NCBI GenBank assembly: GCA_016195915.1
Contig: JACPYS010000043.1
Location: 62,001 to 126,000 of the forward strand
Direction of reading: 5' to 3'
Origin: Betaproteobacteria bacterium
GTDB lineage: Bacteria; Pseudomonadota; Gammaproteobacteria; Burkholderiales; SG8-39
Length of the DNA stretch: 64,000 bases
The stretch's first letter is position 1; every line of letters starts with the position of its first letter. The position numbers and the translations under genes were made by a program. Below are positions 18,337-28,283 of the stretch, piece by piece. A model generated the notes under the pieces. It had not been told where the DNA came from and searched no databases. It saw nothing but the letters and a program-made list of their open reading frames with translations.

Positions 18337-19698
18337 TCAGTGCACCGGCGCCTGGCGGAATTTGAGCACGCGGTAGCGCCAAAGCGTGCAGCGCGTAATG
18401 CGCGTTTCCTCCGGGATTCCCGCCTTGCGTCGCAATTCCGCGAGAAACCCGCGCTTGTCGGGAATGTTTTCCCAGACCTGCGGAAGAAAGGTTCCGCGCC
18501 TGCCCTCGGACTCGAGGATCAGGCCGTCCTCACCAGGAACGATCGCATCGAGCAACTCGGCCTCGTCACCGAAGCGCAGCGGCCGCGGCGTCGAAAGCAC
18601 GGACACCTCGAGCTGCACCTGCGGCCATTCCGCGGCAGTGACGGCCGGAAAACGCGGGTCGCGGAACGCTGCGTTGATCCCGTTGGCGGCGACGTCCTCG
18701 CCAAGCGCACGCGCAGCCGAGAGGCTGCCGATGCAACCGCGCAAGGCTCCCGCCTTCGTCAGCGTGACGAACGTCGCGCCGGGCTGCCTCAGCCATGCCG
18801 GGGCATCGCCAACGGGCTTTGTACCGAGCCCCAGCTCGGCGGCAATCGCGCGACGGGCAATCTCGATCAGGGTTCTCCCGGCTTCGTCCTCGGCGAGCGC
18901 TGCGCCCTCATCCAGCGCAAACGACGCGTAACCCACGACGCGGCCCTGGGGACCGGCCGTGTCGCCTGAGTTGCACGCCGCAAGCCGGCGGATGGTCAGC
19001 CCCTTCGAGCGCGCTACCTGCATCAGACCGTTCAACGGCGTCGCGCCGCAGGCCTGGTTGTGGGTGAGGTCGGTGGCGAGGTGTTCGATGCGCTCGAGCG
19101 TCGCGCCGTCGATGCGTTTCGCTTCATCGTAGGCGTGGTAGTGGGAAAGGTCGGTGGAGAGCACGATGACTGTCTCCGGTCCGCCCCACAGCCGCTCGAT
19201 GACCTGCGCGACCTCGTCCACCGAGGCATCACCGACGGCAAACGGCACCAGGGTGAATTCGCGCAGGACGCGCTGCAGGAAGGGTAGTTGCACTTCAAGC
19301 GAATGCTCCATCGCATGCGCCGGATCGCTCGATACGACCTGAGGCAGCGCAAGCGCTTCTCGCGCGGCGTCACGATCGATCGGAATCCGCCCGAGGGGCG
19401 TGGCAAACTCGTCAGCCGCCGGCAACGCAAGCCCCTTCACCGGCACGCGGTGCACGGGCCCCAGCAAGACGACACGCTTCACGATGCCGCGCGCGCCTTC
19501 GAGTTCGCCGTAGGCGTTGGCGGCAACTCCGCCGGAATAAATGTAGCCGGCGTGCGGGACGATCAGCGCCTTGGGATGGCCGAAGCGCGGCGCGAAACTC
19601 GCGACCCCTCCCAGCAGTTCGTCGATATCGGCAAGCAAATCACGCGGCTCGCTCGAATAGAAAGCGCCGGCGACGGCGGCGGGTCTGACAGTGGCCAT
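18337..19698 (-). CDS. AmmeMemoRadiSam fusion: Memo (B) plus AMMECR1 (A) domains
   Basis: 453 residues. The N-terminal half (about 1-265) is a Memo/extradiol-dioxygenase-like domain with conserved histidines (IVPHAGYIYSGG, STDLSHYHAY) and Cys in AACNSGDTAG. The C-terminal half (about 280-450) is AMMECR1-like (FVTLTKAGALRGCIGSL, DPRFPAVTAAEWPQVQLEVSVLS, WENIPDKRGFL). In many genomes these are separate genes; here they are one polypeptide. It is probably cytoplasmic, of unknown function, and coupled to the radical SAM gene downstream. Confidence 0.9.
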   Translation of the reverse strand: MATVRPAAVAGAFYSSEPRDLLADIDELLGGVASFAPRFGHPKALIVPHAGYIYSGGVAANAYGELEGARGIVKRVVLLGPVHRVPVKGLALPAADEFATPLGRIPIDRDAAREALALPQVVSSDPAHAMEHSLEVQLPFLQRVLREFTLVPFAVGDASVDEVAQVIERLWGGPETVIVLSTDLSHYHAYDEAKRIDGATLERIEHLATDLTHNQACGATPLNGLMQVARSKGLTIRRLAACNSGDTAGPQGRVVGYASFALDEGAALAEDEAGRTLIEIARRAIAAELGLGTKPVGDAPAWLRQPGATFVTLTKAGALRGCIGSLSAARALGEDVAANGINAAFRDPRFPAVTAAEWPQVQLEVSVLSTPRPLRFGDEAELLDAIVPGEDGLILESEGRRGTFLPQVWENIPDKRGFLAELRRKAGIPEETRITRCTLWRYRVLKFRQAPVH

Positions 19699-19737
19699 GG
19701 CGGATGAACCGATACCGGATATTTTCGTATATGGAGA

Positions 19738-20250
19738 CTATCCGCCCGACGGCAAGACCGCGTCAAGCCATTCGATCACGCCTTGCATCGCGCGCACCAC
19801 CGATTGGCGCCGCACCGCCTCGCGATCCCCCTCGAACCGGCGGGTCTCTACGCGCACCGAGCGGTCGGCCCGCCGCGCCCAGCCGAAGCACACGGTTCCA
19901 ACCGGCTTGGCGCGCGAGCCGCCCGTCGGGCCCGCCACACCGGTAATCGAGAGGGCGAAGCCCGCGCGACTGTGCTCAAGAGCACCCGAGGCCATCTCGC
20001 TCGCGGTCTGCTCGCTCACCGAACCGTGCCGCGCGAGGGTTTCCGGCGAAACCCCGAGCATCTCCTGTTTCGCCTCGTTGGAATAGGTCACGAATCCCCT
20101 GTCGAACCATTCGGAGCTGCCGGCAATCGCCGTGATCGATTGCGCCACCCAGCCGCCGGTGCAGGATTCCGCGGTCGCGAGCGTGTCGCCGGAGGTCCTG
20201 AGCCGCTCGCCGACCAGCGTTGCAAGGGCAGTGAGCGCGTCCTCGGACAT
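19738..20250 (-). CDS. pncC: Nicotinamide-nucleotide amidohydrolase PncC (CinA C-terminal family)
   Basis: 170 residues, the stand-alone CinA C-terminal domain. It deamidates NMN to nicotinate mononucleotide in NAD recycling. Signatures are TLATAESCTGGWVAQSITAIAG, VTYSNEAKQEMLGV and SITGVAGPTGGS. The start ATG overlaps the pgpA stop by one base (TGATG). Confidence 0.92.
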   Translation of the reverse strand: MSEDALTALATLVGERLRTSGDTLATAESCTGGWVAQSITAIAGSSEWFDRGFVTYSNEAKQEMLGVSPETLARHGSVSEQTASEMASGALEHSRAGFALSITGVAGPTGGSRAKPVGTVCFGWARRADRSVRVETRRFEGDREAVRRQSVVRAMQGVIEWLDAVLPSGG

Positions 20251-20735
20251 CAGTAAAAGATCCTCCTCGCGATCGCCAGGACCAGGAGCGTGTAACCGGC
20301 GGCGAGGATGTCATCGGCCATCACGCCAAGCCCACCCTTTACGCGTCGTTCGAACTCGCGGATCGGCGACGGCTTCACGACGTCGAATGCGCGGAACAGG
20401 AAGAACGCCGCCGCCTGCCAGCCCGGCTCTTCCGGCGCGATCAGCAGAATCAACAGGAATGCGACCACTTCGTCCCACACCATCGATCCGTGATCGGCCA
20501 CGCCGAGGTTGCGGCCGGTGATCGAGCACGCCCATACGCCGACCGCGAACAACGCTCCGATGATCAACAGTGCCTGGCCCGGCGCGTATTCGCGCAGTGC
20601 ATACCAGTACAGCGGCAACGCGAGCAAGGTGCCGAAAGTGCCCGGCGCAAAACGGATCAGCCCGATGCCAAAGCCGAAGGACAGAAAGTGCGCAGGGTGC
20701 GAAAACACAAACCGGAAAGTGGGTCGCAAGATCAT
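20250..20735 (-). CDS. pgpA: Phosphatidylglycerophosphatase A
   Basis: 161 residues with three to four membrane segments. It dephosphorylates phosphatidylglycerol phosphate at the inner membrane. Family marks are GLIRFAPGTFGTLLALPLYW, HGSMVWDEVVAFLL with the conserved DE, and FRAFDVVKPSPIREFERRVKGG. It lies between thiL and pncC, and thiL-pgpA is a common pairing. Confidence 0.93.
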   Translation of the reverse strand: MILRPTFRFVFSHPAHFLSFGFGIGLIRFAPGTFGTLLALPLYWYALREYAPGQALLIIGALFAVGVWACSITGRNLGVADHGSMVWDEVVAFLLILLIAPEEPGWQAAAFFLFRAFDVVKPSPIREFERRVKGGLGVMADDILAAGYTLLVLAIARRIFY

Positions 20736-20767
20736 TTTGCGAAATCATTTTACGTAATGTACCGGCG

Positions 20768-21736
20768 CTATTTGAAGTGATCGAATCCGCCAGCGGCGGG
20801 AAGCGCCCGTCCGGCAGCGTCGCAAAATTCGAGTTTCCGCTCGCCTTCAAGCATGGTACCCACGCAGGCAAGCGGCAGCTTCAATTCGCGCGCCAGGCGC
20901 TCGACATCGTCGCGGCGGGTCGCGCTCGCGGTGAATATGAGTTCATAGTCGTCGCCGCCGGAAAGCACGCAGCGCTGCTCCAGCTCCGGATCGCCGAGAT
21001 TCGCGAATGCCGCGCAGCGCGGCAAACTTTCGTAGTGCACCTGCGCGCCCGCGCCGGAGCGCTCGAGGATATGCATCAGGTCTCCGGCGAAACCGTCGGA
21101 CACGTCGATCGCGCCGGTCGCGAGTCCGCGCAGGCGCAGGCCGAGCTCAACACGCGGATCCGGCAATTCGAGCCGCCGGGTGACGTAGTCGGCATCCTGA
21201 TTCGAAAGCGTGACGCGACCGAGGCGCTGCGCGAGGCCGAGCGCAGCGCCGCCGAGTTCGCCCGACACCCAGATGTCGTCACCCGGATGCGCGCCCGAGC
21301 GAAGCAGGGCATCGCCCGGCGGAACCTCGCCGAAAATGGTGATGCAGATCATGATCGACGCAGAGGTGGAACTTCGCGTGGTGTCGCCGCCTATCAGTTC
21401 GACCCCGGAACGATCGGCAAGCGCGAAGAATCCTGCGCTGAACTCCGACAGCCAGGCTTCGTCGGCCGTTGGCATCGCGAGCGCAAGTGTGGCCCAGCGC
21501 GGACTGGCACCCATCGCAGCGAGATCGGAAATGTTCACTGCCAGCGACTTGTGGCCGAGCCGCCGCGCGTCGGTTCCCGTGAGGAAATGGATCCCCTCGG
21601 CTAACATGTCCGTGGACACGGCCAGATCCATGCCGGGCGACGGGGCGATGAGCGCGCAATCGTCTCCCACCCCGAGGCGCGCGCTGCGCGCCGGACGCTC
21701 GAAGAAATGCCGGATCAGCTCGAATTCGGAGGGCAT
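20768..21736 (-). CDS. thiL: Thiamine-monophosphate kinase
   Basis: About 322 residues. Phosphorylates TMP to TPP with ATP. Marks are GVGDDCALIAPSPG, LAVSTDMLAEGIHFLTG, HKSLAVNISDLAAMGA, GGDTTRS, AIDVSDGFAGDL and LSGGDDYELIFTA. The frame is open to 21982, but ATG 21736 gives the family N-terminus (EFELIRHFF). That start overlaps the nusB 3' end by about 22 bases. Confidence 0.94.
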   Translation of the reverse strand: MPSEFELIRHFFERPARSARLGVGDDCALIAPSPGMDLAVSTDMLAEGIHFLTGTDARRLGHKSLAVNISDLAAMGASPRWATLALAMPTADEAWLSEFSAGFFALADRSGVELIGGDTTRSSTSASIMICITIFGEVPPGDALLRSGAHPGDDIWVSGELGGAALGLAQRLGRVTLSNQDADYVTRRLELPDPRVELGLRLRGLATGAIDVSDGFAGDLMHILERSGAGAQVHYESLPRCAAFANLGDPELEQRCVLSGGDDYELIFTASATRRDDVERLARELKLPLACVGTMLEGERKLEFCDAAGRALPAAGGFDHFK

Positions 21737-22188
21737 GTGGCTGGGGCAAGGCGCCGCCTTGCGCGCGCAAGCTCGGCCGGGCGCAGTGTCGCGGCGAGTC
21801 GTTCGAGCACGCCGTTGACGAACTTGTACCCATCGGTGCCGCCGAAGCTCTTTCCGATCTCGACCGCCTCGTTGAGCACGACCTTGACCGGCGTGGCGGC
21901 CTCGGCCGAAAGCTCGAAAGCACCGATGTAGAGGACCGCGCGCTCGACGGGCGAGAGCGAGGCGAAGCTGCGATCGAGACACGGAGCGATCAGCGCCTGG
22001 AGGTCCGCGGCACGCGAAATGACTCCGCGCACCAGGGTTTCCAACAAAGCGGAATCGGCGTGCCCGTATTCCTGCGCCTCCTTCGCTTGCGCGAGAAGCT
22101 CGCCGGCCTCGCCGCCCGCAAGCTGCCAGGCATAGAGCGATTGCAGCGCGAGTTCGCGCGCGCTGCGGCGAGGCGTCTTCGGCTTCAC
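21715..22188 (-). CDS. nusB: Transcription antitermination factor NusB
   Basis: 157 residues, all-helical RNA-binding protein that joins NusE/S10 at boxA. Marks are RRSARELALQSLYAWQL, LSPVERAVLYIGAFEL and VVLNEAVEIGKSFGGTDGYKFVNGVLE. The start is GTG at 22188, which lies inside the first unit of the 26-base tandem repeat that separates nusB from ribH. Confidence 0.94.
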   Translation of the reverse strand: MKPKTPRRSARELALQSLYAWQLAGGEAGELLAQAKEAQEYGHADSALLETLVRGVISRAADLQALIAPCLDRSFASLSPVERAVLYIGAFELSAEAATPVKVVLNEAVEIGKSFGGTDGYKFVNGVLERLAATLRPAELARARRRLAPATCPPNSS

Positions 22189-22259
22189 CGGCTGCGCTCC
22201 GTGAGCGACTTCACCGGCTGCGCTCCGTGAGCGACTTCACCGGCTGCGCTCCGTGAGCG
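22184..22259. repeat. 26-bp tandem repeat, about 2.9 copies, at the ribH/nusB junction
   Basis: Units start at 22184, 22210 and 22236, differing only in that the last is cut short. On the minus strand each unit carries the last codons of ribH (reading L-T-E-R-S-R-stop), so the ribH 3' end, stop included, is duplicated downstream. The nusB GTG start falls in the unit at 22184. Confidence 0.95.
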
Positions 22260-22713
22260 CAGCGCGCAACCTTGCCATCTCGACCGCCACGCGAGCCGCT
22301 TCCGCGCCCTTTTCGACGCGCGCCAGCGCCTGCGCTTCGTTCTCCGTCGTGAGAATGCCGTTCGCGACCGGCAGACCGGTTTCCAGCTGGACTTCCATGA
22401 CGCCGCGCGCCGATTCGTTGGAAACCACCTCAAAATGGTAGGTATCGCCTCGGATCACCGCGCCGAGAGCAACCAGCGCGTCGCAACGTCCGCTTTGCGC
22501 GAGCCACTGCAGCGCGGGGGGAATCTCCAGGGCGCCCGGAACCTCCGCGAGGACGACGTCCGCGGGCAGCACACCGAGTTCGCCCAGGGCGCGCTGGCAG
22601 GATTCGAGCAGCCGCGCGCAGATTTGCGCGTTGAATCGGCTGACAGCAATGCCGACGCGCAGGCCGCGGCCGGCGTCGCGCGGCAGTTCGCGCGCTGCGG
22701 GTGGCTGGGCCAT
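22237..22713 (-). CDS. ribH: 6,7-dimethyl-8-ribityllumazine synthase
   Basis: 158 residues. Condenses the ribityl-pyrimidine with 3,4-dihydroxybutanone phosphate. Marks are [47 protein letters not shown] and [19 protein letters not shown] with the catalytic His. The last residues (TERSR) come from the repeat unit described above. It lies 6 bases after ribBX. Confidence 0.95.
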   Translation of the reverse strand: MAQPPAARELPRDAGRGLRVGIAVSRFNAQICARLLESCQRALGELGVLPADVVLAEVPGALEIPPALQWLAQSGRCDALVALGAVIRGDTYHFEVVSNESARGVMEVQLETGLPVANGILTTENEAQALARVEKGAEAARVAVEMARLRAALTERSR

Positions 22714-22719
22714 GATGTT

Positions 22720-23847
22720 CTACCGCCGGGGCCGCTCGGCGTAGCCGACGACCTCGAGCCCGAAGCCGGCCATGCTCGGCATTTTGCGCGGCGCGGCCAT
22801 CAAGCGCATGCGCCCGACGCCCAGTTCACGCAGGATCTGCGCGCCGATTCCGTAATTGCGCAATTCCGCGGAGCGGTTGCCTCCGCTCCGCCGAGACTCG
22901 GATGACGCATCTCCCAGGCGCGCTTCCAGCGTGTCATCCGACCCGGAGCAGTTGAGCAGCAACATCACACCGCAGCCGTTCGCGGCGATGGCGCTCAGGG
23001 CCTCGCCAACGCCCCAGGTATGGGTTCCCGGACCGAGGTCGAGCAGGTCGATCACCGACAGCGGTTCGTGTACCCGCACCAGCGTCTCGCGATCCGGCGC
23101 GATCTCGCCGCACCTGAGCACCAGGTGGCTCGAGTTCGAGGGCAGATCGCGATAGGCAACCAGATGGAACCGCCCGAAGGCCGTCTCTACGTCGCGCTCG
23201 GCGGTGCGCCGCACCAGCGATTCGTTCGCACTGCGATAGTGGATCAGGTCCGCGATGGTGCCGATCTTGAGGCCGTGCGTCGTGGCGAACTCGAGCAGTT
23301 GCGGCAGGCGCGCCATGGTGCCGTCGTCGTTCATGATCTCGCACAGCACTGCGGCAGGCGCGAGCCCGGCCAGTCGCGCGAGGTCGCAGCACGCCTCGGT
23401 GTGACCCGCGCGCACCAGCACGCCGCCCGCCTGGGCGATCAGCGGAAACACGTGGCCCGGCTGGACAATATCCTCGGGCTTCGCATCGCGCGCCGCGGCA
23501 ACCTTGATGGTGAGAGCCCGGTCTTGCGCCGAGATGCCGGTCGCGATGCCTTCCGCCGCCTCGATCGAAGCGGTGAAATTCGTGCCGTGGCGCGAGCGGT
23601 TCTGGTTCACCATTGGTCGCAGGCCGAGGCGCGCCGCATGCTCCTCGGCGACCGGCATGCAGATCAGGCCGCGGCCATGCTTTGCGAGAAAGTTGATCTT
23701 CTCGGCAGTGACGAAATCGGCGGCAAAAACCAGATCGCCCTCGTTCTCGCGGTCTTCGTCATCCACCAGCACGACGGTGTTGCCCGCGCGGATTTCCGCG
23801 ATGATCTCCGCGATGGGATTGATCGCTGTGGTTGTTTCGCGGCGCAT
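22720..23847 (-). CDS. ribB: 3,4-dihydroxy-2-butanone-4-phosphate synthase with degenerate GTP cyclohydrolase II domain (RibBX)
   Basis: About 375 residues. The N-terminal RibB domain is intact: VLVDDEDRENEGDLVFAAD, KHGRGLICMP, SRHGTNFTASIEA and RAGHTEACCDLARLAGL. The C-terminal RibA-like domain (about 205-375) lacks the zinc cysteines; where active enzymes read H-S-E-C followed by a C-D-C, this one reads RVHEPLSVIDLLDLG. Such proteins are the RibBX type, where only the RibB activity remains and a separate RibA is expected elsewhere. ATG 23847 was chosen because it fits the family start; the open frame runs on into rplS. Confidence 0.92.
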   Translation of the reverse strand: MRRETTTAINPIAEIIAEIRAGNTVVLVDDEDRENEGDLVFAADFVTAEKINFLAKHGRGLICMPVAEEHAARLGLRPMVNQNRSRHGTNFTASIEAAEGIATGISAQDRALTIKVAAARDAKPEDIVQPGHVFPLIAQAGGVLVRAGHTEACCDLARLAGLAPAAVLCEIMNDDGTMARLPQLLEFATTHGLKIGTIADLIHYRSANESLVRRTAERDVETAFGRFHLVAYRDLPSNSSHLVLRCGEIAPDRETLVRVHEPLSVIDLLDLGPGTHTWGVGEALSAIAANGCGVMLLLNCSGSDDTLEARLGDASSESRRSGGNRSAELRNYGIGAQILRELGVGRMRLMAAPRKMPSMAGFGLEVVGYAERPRR

Positions 23848-23869
23848 GGGCGAACCGGGCAAGATGCGC

Positions 23870-24280
23870 TCAGCCGGCTTTCGGTTCCTCGGCAAGGATC
23901 TCGCCGGCAGTCTCGGCCTGCGCGCGCGCGCTGGTCTTTTCGCGGATGCGCGCCGACTTGCCCGAGCGTTCGCGCAGGAAATAGAGCTTGGAGCGGCGCA
24001 CATCGCCGCGGCGCTTGATCTCGATCGAGGCGATCAGCGGCGAGTGGGTCTGGAACGTGCGCTCGACGCCCTCGCCCGAGGAAATCTTGCGCACGATGAA
24101 CGACGAATTGATGCTGCGGTCGCGGCGCGCCACGACCACGCCTTCGAACGCCTGCACGCGCTTGCGCTCGCCCTCCACCACGTTCACATTGACGATGACC
24201 GTGTCGCCCGGCACGAAGTCCGGGATCTTCTTGCCGAGCCGCTTGATTTCTTCCTGCTCGAGTTTCTGGATCAGATTCAT
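23870..24280 (-). CDS. rplS: 50S ribosomal protein L19
   Basis: 136 residues, a little longer than the usual 115-125 because of a C-terminal extension ([19 protein letters not shown]). Core marks are [43 protein letters not shown] and [14 protein letters not shown]. The ATG overlaps the trmD stop (ATGA). Confidence 0.96.
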   Translation of the reverse strand: MNLIQKLEQEEIKRLGKKIPDFVPGDTVIVNVNVVEGERKRVQAFEGVVVARRDRSINSSFIVRKISSGEGVERTFQTHSPLIASIEIKRRGDVRRSKLYFLRERSGKSARIREKTSARAQAETAGEILAEEPKAG

Positions 24281-25059
24281 GTCACGCTCCGTTCGCCGTA
24301 TTCACGCTGGAATTCTTCCAGCAGCTTTCGTTCCTCGTTCGTCATCGTGTGCTCCTGCAGCAACTCCGGCCGCCGCTCCCAGGTGCGCCCGAGCACCTGT
24401 TTGAGCCGCCAGCGGCCGATCGCCGCGTGGTTGCCGGAAAGCAGCACTTCCGGCACGCGCTCTCCCCCGTCGTTCGGCCAGACTTCCGGCCGCGTGTAAT
24501 GCGGGCAGTCGAGCAAGCCCTCGGCAAACGACTCCTCGGCGGCCGAGCGCGCATCGCCCAGCGCCCCCGGCAACTGCCGGACCACGCTGTCGATCAGCAC
24601 CATTGCGGCGAGCTCGCCGCCCGAGAGCACGTAGTCGCCGATCGACACCTCTTCGTCCACCGAACGGCGGATCAGCCGTTCGTCGACACCCTCGTACCTG
24701 CCGCACACCAGTGTGACCGCCTGCGCCAGCGAAAGCTCCATCACCTTGCGGTGGTCGAGCCTTGCGCCCTGCGGGGAGAGCAGGATAACCTTGCCGCTCA
24801 ACCCTTCGCTGCGCTGCGCGTCGCGCGCCGCGCGGATCGCCTGCTCCAGCGGCTCGCAAAGCATCACCATACCGGGCCCGCCGCCGTACGGACGTTCATC
24901 CACGGTCCGATGGTTGTCGCTGGTGAAATCGCGCGGATTCCACACTGCGAGTTTCCATAAACCGTCTTCCCGCGCACGCCGCGGAATCCCGCTTTCGCTT
25001 ACCGCGGCGAACATTTCGGGAAACAAGCTCACCACGTCGAAGCGAATCACGTCCCGCAT
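24277..25059 (-). CDS. trmD: tRNA (guanine-N1)-methyltransferase TrmD
   Basis: About 260 residues, knotted SPOUT methyltransferase making m1G37. Marks are [61 protein letters not shown] and [27 protein letters not shown]. The start is ambiguous. Upstream in the same frame is a 12-base repeat, each unit reading M-R-D-V, so any of seven in-frame ATGs between 25059 and 25131, or GTG 25050, could serve. ATG 25059 leaves the shortest tail before the conserved start. Confidence 0.93.
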   Translation of the reverse strand: MRDVIRFDVVSLFPEMFAAVSESGIPRRAREDGLWKLAVWNPRDFTSDNHRTVDERPYGGGPGMVMLCEPLEQAIRAARDAQRSEGLSGKVILLSPQGARLDHRKVMELSLAQAVTLVCGRYEGVDERLIRRSVDEEVSIGDYVLSGGELAAMVLIDSVVRQLPGALGDARSAAEESFAEGLLDCPHYTRPEVWPNDGGERVPEVLLSGNHAAIGRWRLKQVLGRTWERRPELLQEHTMTNEERKLLEEFQREYGERSVT

Positions 25060-25140
25060 CACGTCCCGCATCACGTCCCGCATCACGTCCCGCATCACGT
25101 CCCGCATCACGTCCCGCATCACGTCCCGCATCACGTCCCA
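25048..25140. repeat. 12-bp tandem repeat, seven full copies plus a partial one, between rimM and trmD
   Basis: Unit CACGTCCCGCAT on the plus strand, ATGCGGGACGTG on the minus strand; perfect copies run 25048-25131 and a 9-base partial copy follows. The period is a multiple of three, so copy-number change would not shift the trmD frame but would change the number of in-frame ATG and GTG codons. Confidence 0.97.
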
Positions 25141-25150
25141 TTGCCTGCCA

Positions 25151-25660
25151 CTACCAGTCTGCATCCCAATCGACCTCGATGCGCCGCTCGACAGGATCGA
25201 CGCGCTCGATCACGCCCTGCACCCAAGGCAGCAGGCGGTTGCGCGCGCCCGCCAGCGCGATCACTTCGTGCGCGCCGTTGTGGAAAACCCGGTCCACCCG
25301 CCCGAGGCGCGCCCCGCTCCGGTTGACCACTTCCACGCCAAGCAGGTCGGCCCAGTAATAGCGGCCGGGTTCCGGCTCGGGCAGCATCTCTCGCAGCACT
25401 GCGATGATCTCGCCGTTCAGCGCCTGCGCCGCATCGCGCGTGCCGACGCCCCCCAACTTGGCCACCAGCTTCCCGCCGTGGGCCCGCGCCGATTCGACGA
25501 GCATTTCCTTGCGCTCCGCGCCGAGCCACCATTTCGGGTACCCGGCCGCGCCACCGGTTTCTCCGGTCCATGGCTCGATGCGCACCCAGCCCAGCAAGCC
25601 CCAAGCACCTTCAACCCGGCCCAACTCGACCCAGCGGCCGTCGGGCCGTTCCAGCGTCAA
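25151..25660 (-). CDS. rimM: Ribosome maturation factor RimM
   Basis: About 169 residues. Binds S19 and helps 30S maturation. Marks are the N-terminal [21 protein letters not shown] and the PRC-barrel part [25 protein letters not shown], ending IEVDWDADW. The start is uncertain: TTG 25660, 7 bases after the rpsP stop, has an AGGA that sits too close, and a second TTG follows shortly. The frame is open far upstream across rpsP, but that stretch is not RimM. Confidence 0.9.
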   Translation of the reverse strand: MTLERPDGRWVELGRVEGAWGLLGWVRIEPWTGETGGAAGYPKWWLGAERKEMLVESARAHGGKLVAKLGGVGTRDAAQALNGEIIAVLREMLPEPEPGRYYWADLLGVEVVNRSGARLGRVDRVFHNGAHEVIALAGARNRLLPWVQGVIERVDPVERRIEVDWDADW

Positions 25661-25667
25661 ATCCTTC

Positions 25668-25928
25668 TCACGCCGCCTTCTTGTCAAACTGCCGCACGAG
25701 GCGCGCCACGGTGGTGGACAGTTGCGCGCCCTTGCCCTTCCAATGTTTGACGCGCTCGACGTCGACGCGCAATGCCTCACGCCCCTCGGGGGCCTTCGGG
25801 TCGTAAAACCCGACGCGCTCGATGAAGCGACCGTCGCGCGCCCTGCGCGAATCGGCAACCACCATGTTGTAGAACGGCCGGTGTTTAGCACCACCGCGCG
25901 CAAGCCTGATCACCACCATTTCCCGCAC
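25668..25928 (-). CDS. rpsP: 30S ribosomal protein S16
   Basis: 86 residues. Marks are [24 protein letters not shown] at the N-terminus, [15 protein letters not shown] and the C-terminal [13 protein letters not shown]. It heads the rpsP-rimM-trmD-rplS set in the standard bacterial order. About 108 bases separate it from ffh upstream. Confidence 0.96.
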   Translation of the reverse strand: MREMVVIRLARGGAKHRPFYNMVVADSRRARDGRFIERVGFYDPKAPEGREALRVDVERVKHWKGKGAQLSTTVARLVRQFDKKAA

Positions 25929-26007
25929 CCCGAAAATTCGAAAAGGGGCGGATTTTAAAGGAAATCCGGGCTCAAGGGAAGGCCGGGAATGGCCCCCGCC
26001 GGACGCG

Positions 26008-26032
26008 GCCGTCCCGGATCACCCGGGACGGC
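26008..26032 (-). terminator. Strong GC-rich hairpin just downstream of ffh
   Basis: Perfect 10-base arms (GCCGTCCCGG and CCGGGACGGC) with a 5-base loop, extended outward by GGAC/GTCC after a 3-base bulge. It starts about 5 bases past the ffh stop in the direction of transcription. There is no T-run, so it may be a transcript-stabilising or weak termination structure. Confidence 0.5.
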
Positions 26033-26036
26033 GTCC

Positions 26037-27383
<1,347 letters not shown>

Positions 27384-27410
27384 GATGGCGCCCGGTGGTA
27401 GACTAAATTG

Positions 27411-28283
27411 ATGCTTGGCATTTTACTGCACGGTCTGGCAGGCCTGCTCTACGCGCTGCTTGCGCTGCATTTCTGGCATACACGGTGGAACCTGCGCGGG
27501 CCGGCCGAAAACCTTTCCCCACCGGCGCCAGGCGGAATGCTTGCCTGGGAGCGGGCGGCGATGCTGGTGCCTTTCGCGCTGCACTCCTGGATCCTGTACG
27601 CGGATCTGATCTCGCCCGAGGAAATGCGCTTCGGCTTCGGGCAGGCGCTCTCGGTCATGTTGTGGATGGGCGTGCTGCTGTACTGGGTCGAGAGCCTGTT
27701 CTTCAATCTCGACGGCATGCAGCCGCTGGTACTCCCGCTCGCCGCGCTCGCCGCACCGCTGCCCGCGCTGTTCCCCGGCATCGCCACCAGCGCCCATGTG
27801 GCCGCTTTCGAATTCCGCCTTCACCTGATCCTGGGCATGCTGGCCTACAGCGTATTCACGATCGCCATGCTCCATGCGGTACTGATGGCGATCGTCGAGC
27901 GGCGCCTGCACCGGGTCCACCAGCAGGCCGGGCGCGGGGCCTCGAGGCCGCTCAGCGGCCCGTTGTCGTCGCTGCCGCCGCTGCTGACGCTCGAGCGGCT
28001 GCTGTTCCGCCTCATCGCCGCGGCATTCATTCTCCTCACCTTGACGCTCGCCTCCGGCATGCTTTTCTCGGAGACGCTGTTCGGACGCGCCTTTCGCTTC
28101 GATCACAAGACGCTGTTCGCCATCCTGTCCTGGTTTACCTTCGCGGTCTTGCTCGCCGGCCGCACTCTGAGAGGCTGGCGCGACCGCACCGCGCTGCGTT
28201 GGACGCTGTCCGGATTCGCGCTGCTGATGCTGGCCTACGTGGGCAGCCGGTTCGTGATCGAAGTCGTTCTCGGCAGGGGCTGA
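27411..28283 (+). CDS. ypjD: Cytochrome c assembly family inner membrane protein YpjD
   Basis: About 290 residues, largely hydrophobic, with about eight membrane segments (for example ILLHGLAGLLYALLALHFW, LHLILGMLAYSVFTIAMLHAVLM, FALLMLAYVGSRFVIEVVL). It belongs to the CcsA/CcmC-like assembly family. In E. coli ypjD also lies beside ffh and corE (yfjD), the same order as here. The exact role is not established. Its stop overlaps the corE start (TGATG). Confidence 0.85.
   Translation: MLGILLHGLAGLLYALLALHFWHTRWNLRGPAENLSPPAPGGMLAWERAAMLVPFALHSWILYADLISPEEMRFGFGQALSVMLWMGVLLYWVESLFFNLDGMQPLVLPLAALAAPLPALFPGIATSAHVAAFEFRLHLILGMLAYSVFTIAMLHAVLMAIVERRLHRVHQQAGRGASRPLSGPLSSLPPLLTLERLLFRLIAAAFILLTLTLASGMLFSETLFGRAFRFDHKTLFAILSWFTFAVLLAGRTLRGWRDRTALRWTLSGFALLMLAYVGSRFVIEVVLGRG

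Noticed and set aside
22714-24300. FMN riboswitch before the riboflavin genes
   Set aside because: The gap before ribBX is only 22 bases and the ribH gap is 6 bases; there is no room for the aptamer.
25048-25140. CRISPR-like array
   Set aside because: The units are contiguous 12-mers with no spacers and lie in frame at the trmD start, so it is a simple tandem repeat.
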